Shown piece by piece: positions 1 through 7,155 of a stretch of 16,329 nucleotides of DNA (the stretch's first letter is position 1; the number at the start of each line of letters is the position of its first letter). The translations under genes and the position numbers were made by a program. The DNA is from Chrysochromulina parva. Its lineage: Eukaryota; Haptophyta; Prymnesiales; Chrysochromulinaceae. Location of the stretch: the NCBI GenBank assembly GCA_002887195.1, contig PJAB01001208.1, positions 1-16,329 on the forward strand, written 5' to 3'. The notes beneath the pieces are model-generated. The model ran no database searches, was not told the origin of the DNA, and was given only the letters and a program-made list of their open reading frames with translations.

Positions 1-2097
1 GGCGGCGCGGGCGTGTGCGGCTGGGGCCTACGCATCTTCGTGCTGCCAGCTGTGGGCGACTTTGGTTCGGTCGTGGTCAGCTTGCTCCTCATTCTCTCGT
101 ATCTGGCCGTCTACTTCCTCGTGCTCGACACACCCTGGGTCGACGCGACTCCTCTCGATGGAGAGTACTCGCCGCAGGTGGACGACGACGACGACGACGA
201 CGAGATTGGCGGTAGCTCGCCCGGCGGTGGCTCGCCCGAGGCTGCTCGCCCGCCAAACGGCACGAGCTTCTTGATCCGGGCGGGCCAGGCGGACGGCGAC
301 GGCAACAAGCCGAGGACGGCCACTCCCACTCCCGCGTACTCGCGCCCGCCCTCGGCACGTCCACTGAGTGCACGGAGTGCGCCGGGGAACACGTCGAAAA
401 CCCTCGCCGCCATCTCGTCACCCTTGCCAGAACGCCGCGCCGCCGCATTCTCGAGCCTCAGCTCCCTTGAAGTCTCTCCGCAAAAGCAGCGAGATTCGAC
501 CTCTGCCTCGACTAGCAGGAGCCTCGTTGAGATCTCAAAGCAGAAGCCGAGCTCTGAGATCTCAAAGCATCGACCTCGGCATCGACCTCGGCCCCCTGGC
601 GAAAGCCGTACACTGTCGGCACCGATCGGCGCGGAGGCGTTCCCTGTGCACGGGCTCCATGTGCGCACCGCATCCCTGGGCGATATTTATCTGAACGACG
701 GCTTGCAGCCGTTGGCGAGCGTGCCGCCGTCGGCGGCGCGCATGCCGGTACTGCCGCCGCCCCTTTTCGACATCTCCTCCGAGATGGCCTTGTACCGCAG
801 CCACTACCGCTCCTTTCGGCAGGTTTCGTTAAGCGGCGCGGAGCTGCCGAGCGACGGGGATCTCCAATGGCGACATGGGCCGCTGCCGCCGCCGCTGCCG
901 CCGCTGCCACCACGTGCGCCGCCGTCGTTGACGGGATCGACGGCAGAGAGCGGACCTGGGCCTGCGGTGTTCCAGTGTGCCCCTCAGCAGGCCGCCGCCG
1001 CCGCCGAAATCGCCGCTGCCGTCGCCGCTGCCGCCACTGCCGCTGCCGCCACCACTGCCGCCGCCGCTGCCGCCATCTCCGCCACCACCTCCGTCGTCGC
1101 CACCGTCGCCCCCACCCCCGCCGTCGTCACCCCCCCCGCCGTCGCTAAATCCCCTTTTATCGCTCCGTCCGGCCGCGGCTGGTACAAGGAGCACATGCCC
1201 GACCGTTACCGCATGGCTGAGCACGGGCGGCTGCGCCGTGGCATTTCAGAACCACAGCTGCGCCGCTTTATGCGCTTCGACCCGCTCATGGTGAGTTGGT
1301 TGCGTAGCCGTCATCGCAACGGGCAGGGTACTGGTAGCCTGCTCTTCCAACCCGTGCTCGGTCGGATCAAGGAGAGCGTTTTTGGCGCCTCGCAGAGCTC
1401 GCTCAACGAGGTCATAGGCTCGGACGCCGAGCTCAACCGCGCAAGCCACGTGCTGCGCGGGCGCGTGGCGGTCAACACCGACCCCCACGACGGCGCCGGC
1501 GTGTGCGCGCGCATGGGCCTGCTAGGCGAGCTCTCGACGTACATGGTGCCCCTCTTCCTCGTCTTCTGGGCCGAGTACGCATGCCAGAGCGGCGCTTGGA
1601 CGGCCTTCGCGCTGCCCGAGCCGCGGCGCATTGACGACGCCGGCTCTCGCCTCAACGCGTACCACACATTCAATCTGCTCTACCAGTGCGGCGTGCTCGT
1701 CTCGCGCGCGTCCGGGATGCTCTTCACGCTGCCGCGGCCAGTGCTCCACGCGCTCGTGATGCTCCAAGTGGCGCTACTGGTCGGTTTTGTGGGCGACGCC
1801 GCCACGCAGACGATCACCGGCTGGCCGCTGCATGCGGGCGCGCTCGCAGTCGGGCTCATCGGCGGCACGCTGTACGTGCAGATGTTCCTGCTCGTCGACC
1901 GCGAGGTTCCCCCCGCCAAGCGCGAGGCCGCGCTCGCGACGTGCACGTGCGCTGACACCGCCGGCGTGCTCGTGGGCGAGTTCACCGGGCTGCTCGCGCA
2001 GTTGTGCCTCTTTGACCACCTGAACCTGCCGGCGCGTGGGCACTGCCCGTGGCCGATGTCCTCAGGGGCGTCCGGAGCTTTTCGTCGCTCAATCTGA
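1..2097 (+). CDS. CLN3: CLN3/battenin-like lysosomal/vacuolar membrane protein, 5'-truncated by window edge
   Basis: The frame is open to base 1, so the start lies outside the window; 698 residues and the TGA stop at 2095-2097 are visible. Residues 2-45 hold a GAGV motif and a hydrophobic helix ending in VYFLVLDTP, matching the CLN3 helix before its large cytosolic loop. Residues about 511-690 hold the C-terminal CLN3 domain: YMVPLFLVFWAEY (514-526), then YQCGVLVSRAS, a GGTLYVQ segment, and CADTAGVLVGEF. About four or five membrane helices are visible there. Battenin is a multi-pass late-endosome/lysosome or vacuole membrane protein implicated in pH homeostasis and glycerophosphodiester clearance. 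Between the two conserved parts lie about 460 residues of low-complexity sequence (Asp7 at 61-67, Ala-rich 331-383, Ser/Pro/Arg-rich elsewhere), where animal and yeast CLN3 have a short loop. An unspliced in-frame intron there cannot be excluded. The family call is firm. Confidence 0.93.
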   Translation, partial: GGAGVCGWGLRIFVLPAVGDFGSVVVSLLLILSYLAVYFLVLDTPWVDATPLDGEYSPQVDDDDDDDEIGGSSPGGGSPEAARPPNGTSFLIRAGQADGDGNKPRTATPTPAYSRPPSARPLSARSAPGNTSKTLAAISSPLPERRAAAFSSLSSLEVSPQKQRDSTSASTSRSLVEISKQKPSSEISKHRPRHRPRPPGESRTLSAPIGAEAFPVHGLHVRTASLGDIYLNDGLQPLASVPPSAARMPVLPPPLFDISSEMALYRSHYRSFRQVSLSGAELPSDGDLQWRHGPLPPPLPPLPPRAPPSLTGSTAESGPGPAVFQCAPQQAAAAAEIAAAVAAAATAAAATTAAAAAAISATTSVVATVAPTPAVVTPPAVAKSPFIAPSGRGWYKEHMPDRYRMAEHGRLRRGISEPQLRRFMRFDPLMVSWLRSRHRNGQGTGSLLFQPVLGRIKESVFGASQSSLNEVIGSDAELNRASHVLRGRVAVNTDPHDGAGVCARMGLLGELSTYMVPLFLVFWAEYACQSGAWTAFALPEPRRIDDAGSRLNAYHTFNLLYQCGVLVSRASGMLFTLPRPVLHALVMLQVALLVGFVGDAATQTITGWPLHAGALAVGLIGGTLYVQMFLLVDREVPPAKREAALATCTCADTAGVLVGEFTGLLAQLCLFDHLNLPARGHCPWPMSSGASGAFRRSI
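181..204 (+). repeat. GAC trinucleotide run encoding Asp7 in the CLN3 loop
   Basis: Seven GAC codons followed by GAG form a pure trinucleotide microsatellite. It encodes an acidic run just after the first conserved helix of the CLN3-like protein, at the start of the expanded cytosolic loop. Confidence 0.9.
528..590 (+). repeat. Short direct and tandem repeats inside the CLN3 loop
   Basis: A 15-bp unit, tgagatctcaaagca, occurs at 528-542 and again at 555-569. It is followed by a 12-bp tandem pair (gcatcgacctcg) at 567-578 and 579-590. They encode the repeated EISK and HRPR peptides. All are in multiples of three or keep the frame, consistent with loop growth by local duplication. Confidence 0.85.
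870..1150 (+). repeat. GCC/CCG-rich low-complexity tract (Ala/Pro coding)
   Basis: This is a degenerate GCC/GCT/CCG trinucleotide tract about 280 bp long. In the CLN3 frame it gives Pro-rich then Ala/Thr/Val/Pro-rich sequence. The other forward frames of the tract are also long and open, reading as Pro-rich or Arg-rich. It is likely prone to slippage. The coding frame is identified because only this frame joins the two conserved CLN3 blocks. Confidence 0.85.
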
Positions 2098-2121
2098 TAG
2101 CCAGAGGGAGAGGCCTCACTT

Positions 2122-2136
2122 AGTCAGTCAGTCAGT
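2122..2136 (+). repeat. AGTC microsatellite
   Basis: AGTC is repeated about 3.75 times, 25 bp downstream of the CLN3-like stop codon. Confidence 0.9.
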
Positions 2137-2418
2137 TATGTCGCGGTCCGATCCCGCGCTCACCACTCCACCGTCTCACCCACAACAGTGCGTCGAGTAG
2201 TCCAGGCGCTCAGCGTCGTCTCCACGCATACTGGAGTATAAGACACGGCAACTAGTATCTATCAATCTTAGTAAAAGAGCTAAGAGGCGCGACCTCCAAT
2301 GCGTGAATGTACAATGTAGAATGTTCGTGCGGAAACGTGAGCGTCACGCGTCAGGCGGCGCGTGCCTCGAGGTGGTGCGACCCCAACGGCGACGCCGGCG
2401 GGCGCCCGGGGGGGTAAG

Positions 2419-2470
2419 TTCTGGCCGGTTAGCGACGTTAAAAAATCGTTCTGGCCGGTTAGGACGTTAA
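2419..2470 (+). repeat. Direct repeat pair, ttctggccggttag(c)gacgttaa
   Basis: Two near-identical units lie at 2419-2441 and 2449-2470. They differ by one base (c present in the first) and are separated by 7 bp. On the minus strand they read as a repeated LTGQN peptide in an otherwise unrecognised frame, so a decayed repetitive element is possible. Confidence 0.85.
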
Positions 2471-2560
2471 GGATGAGCCATGGAATGCGCAGAGGAGCAT
2501 ACGGCGCGGTTTTGTCTGCGGCACTCAAAGACGAGATGAAAAGCCACTCCCTCCTCGATT

Positions 2561-2975
2561 CCCCACACAGCAGCTCACGATCTCAAGAGCCCATCATTAG
2601 CCCATCACGGGGCGCGTCCGCCGTCGCTCAGAGCGGACAGGTCGCGCTCGTCTCAGCGCGCGGCTGCGGGGGCCCAAGGGGGGCGTGAGTCCCCCCGACC
2701 CACCCTCTAGGGTGGGGATGGGGAATGTTCGGCGCGGGAGCCGGGACGGATCCCACGCATGCATGCATAGTTCCGTCGCGCCAGCTGTCGCTTCGGATTC
2801 GGACCGTCGCACTTAGCGGGTGGGACCGACCGAGGGGAGGGCGCGGTCAGCGCCCGCCCGTCGGGTGGTCGGGGCCCCGCGGTTCCGGAGGTGGGGCGCT
2901 GCGCGCTGGGGCGTAGCAGCCGCACATTGGCTGACCCCACACAGCGCTCAGCTCACGATCTTAATGTTTGAGCCC
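2561..2975 (+). repeat. Imperfect direct repeats bracketing about 340 bp
   Basis: The block at 2561-2593 (starting ccccacacagcagctcacga) recurs at 2935-2975 with a 4-bp and a roughly 5-bp insertion, ending in gagccca in both. A further 12-bp unit, gaccgaggggag, occurs at 2828-2839 and 2989-3000. This is consistent with local duplication or remnants of a repeated element. Confidence 0.65.
2678..2716. repeat. Two adjacent G/C inverted repeats
   Basis: The first is G6, a 7-nt spacer, then C6 (2678-2696). The second is an 18-bp inverted repeat, cccaccct-ct-agggtggg (2699-2716). Back-to-back perfect hairpins in non-coding DNA may be the end of a foldback element or a structured transcript. The first resembles the hairpin at 16146-16170 in layout. 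Confidence 0.75.
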
Positions 2976-3233
2976 AAGATCTTGTGTTGACCGAGGGGAG
3001 CAGAGCCGTCCCTTGAGACGTGCCGCGACGAAACTGACTTATGAATCATACCGATGACAGAAGATCTATTTTTGATTCAGGGTTTTTCCTGTAGGTTTTT
3101 CCCACATCGAGTTCGAGTGCAGAGTTCGAGGCGGGCGTTCGCTTCGATCCGGACGAGGTTCAGCGTCATGTCAGCCCTGATTTGACTCCTTGGCAAACTG
3201 CGCGCCGGCGCGTGCCGGAATAGAACCCTTCAT

Positions 3234-4898
3234 ATGGCCTGTCGTCCGCTCGTTCTGCTCTTGTTGTCAGTGGCGACGGCTGCAGAGTGGTCCGACGTCC
3301 ACCATGAGCAGAGCAAAGGTCATCAAGCTGCTCCGCATCAACACCACGCGGGCATGCTCAGCACCTCTGACCGACCTTCTGTGCAGTGTGCGCACTACAC
3401 AAAGTTCGGAACATTCTGCTTCTCTGGCGCCTCAAATAACCGTCGCTGTGGCAGCCGAGCATCCACCAATGCCTCATGGTGGACTATGCAACCAGACTAT
3501 CACAGCCCGATTTGCAAAGGCGCTGCCGAAGATGGGAGCCTTGATGTGAACGAAGCCGAGATGCAGCGACGGTGTAGCCTCGACGAGCGTTGTGCCGGCT
3601 ATTGCCTTGTGGTAAATTCCTCGCGGCAACCTCGCGGCAGGAGCACCTTCGATGCAGTGCCTCTCGTGCACTTTACCAACTGGATGTATATTTTACCAGG
3701 TCATTCCGTACACTTCAAGGAGGATCTCTGTCCTATACGTGCTCAGCGTGGATTCCGCGGCGCTAACGGCGGCGCTGAAGTCGTCGACAGTGGCGGCAAC
3801 GCGACCGTTTCGGGTGACGGCGATCCCCTCGTGGGGGCCATGGCCAGCTGGGCCGAGCACTCATGGGACAAGCTGCGACAAGAATCAAGGTTCCATCCGG
3901 AAAGGCTCGAAACCCAACTCAACGCCTTTCGGAACTTTTCGCAGACAGAGCTGCCAGCGTGGATGCGCCGTCTACCGGTCTTCTACCCATTTGCAGGCTT
4001 CGACGTGCTAACCGCCCGCTCCTTTTTCCCCGAATCACCGCACGTCATACTCACGTCGTGGCTGCCTTTTGGCGACATGGCCTGTTTCTTCTCCGATGGC
4101 TGTCGTGCGGCGATGGTCAATGCTACTGCGGACGTCTTCTTGAACTGGCAGTGGCGCGACTTCGCGTGGAGCGAAGAAAAGCGTTTGACCAACGCCGTCT
4201 TCGAAAAAGCGCGATTCTTCCCCGGCTTCAATGCGACCTTTGGCATCGCGCCGGTGCTCCTCACTTGCCTCGCCGTGCTCGGCGTGAGTCCTGTCGCCAT
4301 TGAGCGGCGCGCCGGCACCAATGTTGTCACGATCAGCGGCAGCGACGGTAAGAAAATCACGTACGCTGCCCGCTATCTTGGCGTGGCGACGCTTCAGGAC
4401 GATCTCATGTTTCTCGACGAGCTACTCGCCGCCCGCCGCTCGCCGGCCTCGTCCTCGTCGCTCCCTATGTTTGCCACGTTCACCAAGGCTGCTGCGCTAG
4501 GGTGGACGTACCTGCGCGATCCTGCTGTGTCCTTGCACGTGCTGCGCCGCTCGGCCGCCGTGCTCACCGACGAGACCGGGTTCCCGCCCTCAATCTACGA
4601 CCGGAGCACGTGGCACGTGCAGGGCTACGGCGATTTTGCGGAGCTCGAGAAGGCGTACGCCGCCCTCTCGATACCCGAAGTGTGGGCCAAGCATAAAATG
4701 GGCCACCCACTTTACAATGCGAGCCAAGCGTGGGGAGCGGAAGTGCGTGGCTTCTTCGCAGCGAAACCGCCGTTGCCATTCGTCTTCGGGTACGGCGCCT
4801 CAAATCGCGGACCTGATGCTCGTGGATGTCTCATGGCAGCGTGGCGGCACACGCGACACGCACGAGCGGGATCGCGTTTAGAACCCGCGAGGTCTTAG
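3234..4898 (+). CDS. Secreted protein with a bacterial-type exported domain of unknown function
   Basis: 554 residues from the ATG at 3234 to TAG. Residues 1-17 form a clear signal peptide (Leu-rich core, ATA-A cleavage). Seven N-glycosylation sequons (N79, N128, N189, N234, N296, N333, N495) support passage through the secretory pathway. Residues 50-170 are Cys-rich (CSLDERCAGYC at 114-124), vaguely like PAN/apple-type modules of algal proteins. Residues about 235-540 resemble a family of uncharacterised exported bacterial proteins. Recognisable blocks are VFYPFAGFDVLTARSFFPES (249-268), the position where relatives have a 'YVLxGLEPxG' block (271-280), LTDETGFPP (444-452), HVQGYGDF (461-468) and LPFVFGYG (514-521). 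The biochemical role is unknown. The last 35 residues are atypical, and a neighbouring frame reads IADLMLVDVSWQR, so a frameshift or exon boundary near 4790-4805 is possible. The family recognition is from memory. Confidence 0.8.
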   Translation: MACRPLVLLLLSVATAAEWSDVHHEQSKGHQAAPHQHHAGMLSTSDRPSVQCAHYTKFGTFCFSGASNNRRCGSRASTNASWWTMQPDYHSPICKGAAEDGSLDVNEAEMQRRCSLDERCAGYCLVVNSSRQPRGRSTFDAVPLVHFTNWMYILPGHSVHFKEDLCPIRAQRGFRGANGGAEVVDSGGNATVSGDGDPLVGAMASWAEHSWDKLRQESRFHPERLETQLNAFRNFSQTELPAWMRRLPVFYPFAGFDVLTARSFFPESPHVILTSWLPFGDMACFFSDGCRAAMVNATADVFLNWQWRDFAWSEEKRLTNAVFEKARFFPGFNATFGIAPVLLTCLAVLGVSPVAIERRAGTNVVTISGSDGKKITYAARYLGVATLQDDLMFLDELLAARRSPASSSSLPMFATFTKAAALGWTYLRDPAVSLHVLRRSAAVLTDETGFPPSIYDRSTWHVQGYGDFAELEKAYAALSIPEVWAKHKMGHPLYNASQAWGAEVRGFFAAKPPLPFVFGYGASNRGPDARGCLMAAWRHTRHARAGSRLEPARS

Positions 4899-5565
4899 CG
4901 CAACATCCGCATGCAACCAATCTGTGGGACCGACCCAACATTCCCATTTTCTTGGACTGGGCGACGTTGGCTCTCTAGAGGCTCAACTTGACGCAGCGAG
5001 CATCGAGCCCCATGTGAAGCAAAGGCGTGAGACCTTCTGCTGATTTGTTCAACTGACGGAAAAGGCCTGCTCCTCAGGTTTTGGAAGCATCAGTGGAGAG
5101 AAGCACAAGTGGAAGCCATCATCACGGGCCAAGGTCGCTAGGAAGTCGCTAGGTCGGAAGCACATGATCAGGATGTAGGTACAGCACATGTAGGGACAGC
5201 TAAAGGTGTGTTCAGTACTGGGGTACATCATTGGTCCGGCTTAGGATGAAGGCTGCATAGGTATGTCGTCGGTATAGGAGTAAATAGGAGTCCTAGGTAT
5301 AGTACTTACATCAGAGGGAAAAGTCAAAAGAGGGAACAAGAGGGAATATATTATTTGAGGGTTGTGCTCATACGAGTACGAAATGGCGCGCTAGCACCGG
5401 GTCCCGTCTCGCCGACGCGACTGCGCTACCGACCCGTCGCGTCCTCAAACCCAAAGGGAACAAAACGTTCAAAACACAGCTCTGGCGGAACGACGACCCG
5501 GAAAATTCACGAGGGCGTCTCGAGTGCGCTGCTGCGCTGCGCGCCGCGCGCTGCGCTCGCCTCGA
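4899..5565. other. Intergenic region, no supported gene
   Basis: About 670 bp of lower-G+C sequence between the secreted protein and the hydrolase. I see no domain-bearing frame on either strand. It holds three copies of agagggaa (5313-5320, 5329-5336, 5339-5346), a purine-rich block about 220 bp upstream of the hydrolase ATG that may belong to its promoter or leader. Confidence 0.5.
5313..5346 (+). repeat. Three agagggaa repeats upstream of the hydrolase gene
   Basis: The 8-mer agagggaa occurs three times within 34 bp in an otherwise unremarkable non-coding segment. A polypurine promoter element or a simple low-complexity run are equally possible. Confidence 0.6.
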
Positions 5566-6825
5566 ATGTGGTGGTTCGTAGCCATTCCTGCGATGCAGCT
5601 GCCAGCCTATGCTGGATGCCGTCGTCTGTCGATGTCCTTCACCGATGAGCCGCACCTAACAATGTGCCATTCTGCTTCAGTCACGTTTGTTAATCCGCTC
5701 GAGGTGGATGGCTTTGCTGAACCTGGTGGCTGGGGGTTCCACGAGGATGCAAGCAGCCTGCCGTTGCTCGTCTTCCTGCCGGGGATGGATGGCTCGCTAG
5801 CGACGCCCTTTATGCAGTATGCAGAGCTCAGCACTACTTTCGAGCTCTCGTGCCTGCAGCATGTACAGGGCCTAAAGTCGCGGGCGAGCTTCGATGAGCT
5901 GACTGCCGAATGCGCCGACGCAATCGCCAACGTTGCGCATGCTGGTCGGCGGCAGGTCCTCCTGGTGGGCGAATCGTTTGGTGCGACCCTCGCTCTCGCG
6001 GTAGCGCACGAGCTGCAAGAGCGGCACGGTTCGGTGCCGGGCTTGCGCGGCCTCGTGCTCGTCAACCCGGCGACATCGTACCGCCGGTCGGCGCTCGCGA
6101 AGGTCGGGCCGATGTGCGCCTCGCTGCTAGGCCCTCTGCTCGCGCCGCTGTATGCCGTGTCGCTCGTCGCGTTTGCGGCGTACGTGCTGACCCCCGTCTA
6201 CCAGGCGCCGTCCTTCCTCTCGACGATTACCGCACAGAAGGCAACGGAGCTCAATAATAACCCCTACCGCGAGGCCTTTGTCGGCCGCGTGGCGATGGGC
6301 GCGTATCTTGGGATGAGGTCCGAGCAGCTGGCAATCGGGCCGCTCCTCGCTATCGACCTCTTCACACCGGAGGAGCTCGGCTTTCGACTCGAGCAGTGGC
6401 TCGCGTACGGCGCCGACGTGGTCAGCGAGCGCGACGTGCTGCGAAAGCTCAAGGTGCCCGTGCTCGCTGTCGTGGGGGCTTTGGACCGGTTGCTGCCGAG
6501 CATGGAGGAGGCTGAGCGGCTGCGCGATGCGTGCGGGCCTGCGCGCTGGCGCGGCACTTGCGTCGTGCAGGGCGCCGGCCACGCGTCGACCCTGGGCAAT
6601 CGTGTCGACCTTCTGCAGGAGATCCGCAAGGCGTTTGGCGCCGAGTTCGAACCGCCACTACGGCCACGGGTAGACCTCGTCGACCGAGTGGCGCACCCCG
6701 GCGACGATGGGGACGGCTGGGAGCGCGGGCTGGTCGATCGCACCTACGACGCGCTCGACACCGCGGATTACACGCAGATGAACCGCGGAGGGACCTTGTT
6801 TCCGAAACCGCTCGTGGCTGCGTAA
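5566..6825 (+). CDS. Alpha/beta hydrolase, phytyl ester synthase-like (esterase/lipase/thioesterase family), probably plastid-targeted
   Basis: 419 residues from the ATG at 5566. The frame is open upstream to a GTG at 5524, but a eukaryotic start and a signal peptide favour this ATG. It begins MWWFVAIPAMQLPAYA then G-C-R-R, a signal peptide followed by a basic stretch, as expected for a secondary plastid. The catalytic core shows LLVFLPGMDGS (67-77, oxyanion loop), the nucleophile elbow VGESFGA with Ser137, then LVNPATS, Asp307 in VGALDRLLP, and His339 in GAGHAS. These blocks match the hydrolase half of plant and algal phytyl ester synthases, which make phytyl esters and triacylglycerol in chloroplasts. 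Those enzymes usually carry a C-terminal DGAT-like acyltransferase domain. It is absent here, where only about 45 residues follow the core. A consensus donor-like GTAAGT (6822-6827) overlaps the stop codon. Substrate unknown. Confidence 0.87.
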   Translation: MWWFVAIPAMQLPAYAGCRRLSMSFTDEPHLTMCHSASVTFVNPLEVDGFAEPGGWGFHEDASSLPLLVFLPGMDGSLATPFMQYAELSTTFELSCLQHVQGLKSRASFDELTAECADAIANVAHAGRRQVLLVGESFGATLALAVAHELQERHGSVPGLRGLVLVNPATSYRRSALAKVGPMCASLLGPLLAPLYAVSLVAFAAYVLTPVYQAPSFLSTITAQKATELNNNPYREAFVGRVAMGAYLGMRSEQLAIGPLLAIDLFTPEELGFRLEQWLAYGADVVSERDVLRKLKVPVLAVVGALDRLLPSMEEAERLRDACGPARWRGTCVVQGAGHASTLGNRVDLLQEIRKAFGAEFEPPLRPRVDLVDRVAHPGDDGDGWERGLVDRTYDALDTADYTQMNRGGTLFPKPLVAA

Positions 6826-7155
6826 GTTCAAAGTTTTTGTAGAAGTGTGAACATTACGTGAACGTGTGCACACTCAGCGTCGGTTATGGCCCGCCGACCC
6901 ATGTCAAAGCCACCACTACACAATCTCGACGCGTTATCTCGTCGGTCAGAGTACAGATAGACAGAGCGTGTCGTCCCTGGACTGCTGGCGCAGCGGCGGC
7001 CTGTAAACACTTAGTAAACACGTGGCCGCGAGCGTCGGGCGGGCGTCTCAATAATGGCGCCCGTAATGGCGAGGGATGGCAGTCTGACGATGCAATGACT
7101 TGGACAGGAAGGGACCGTTACGACGCGAGGATCTGGAGTAGAGGCCTTCGGCTGA
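6826..7155. other. Intergenic region, no supported gene
   Basis: About 330 bp between the hydrolase stop and the first possible ATG of the MYND-SET gene. If that gene starts at 7384, the gap is 558 bp. No domain, RNA gene or repeat is recognised. Confidence 0.5.

Larger units (their letters stand above)
2098..3233. other. Intergenic region rich in short repeats and hairpins; no supported gene
   Basis: This 1.1-kb stretch between CLN3 and the secreted protein holds no reading frame with recognisable domains or convincing length. It does contain an AGTC microsatellite (2122-2136), a GCAT triplet repeat (2757-2768), a 22-23 bp tandem-like pair (2419-2470), two adjacent G/C hairpins (2678-2716), and duplicated blocks at 2561-2593/2935-2975 and 2828-2839/2989-3000. 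The density of degenerate duplications suggests a decayed dispersed repeat or non-autonomous element, but no transposase or clear termini are visible. Confidence 0.6.

Noticed and set aside
977..1294. A Pro-rich plus-strand frame in the GCC/CCG tract
   Set aside because: It is a consequence of the trinucleotide repeat. Only the CLN3 frame connects conserved blocks on both sides.
2362..2688. A 108-codon plus-strand frame containing a repeated FWPV peptide
   Set aside because: No domain or signal, and it lies in a repeat-rich block with duplications out of frame; kept only as a repeat observation.
5524..5565. GTG start extending the hydrolase by 14 residues
   Set aside because: Non-ATG starts are not expected in a nuclear gene, and the ATG at 5566 exposes a good signal peptide.
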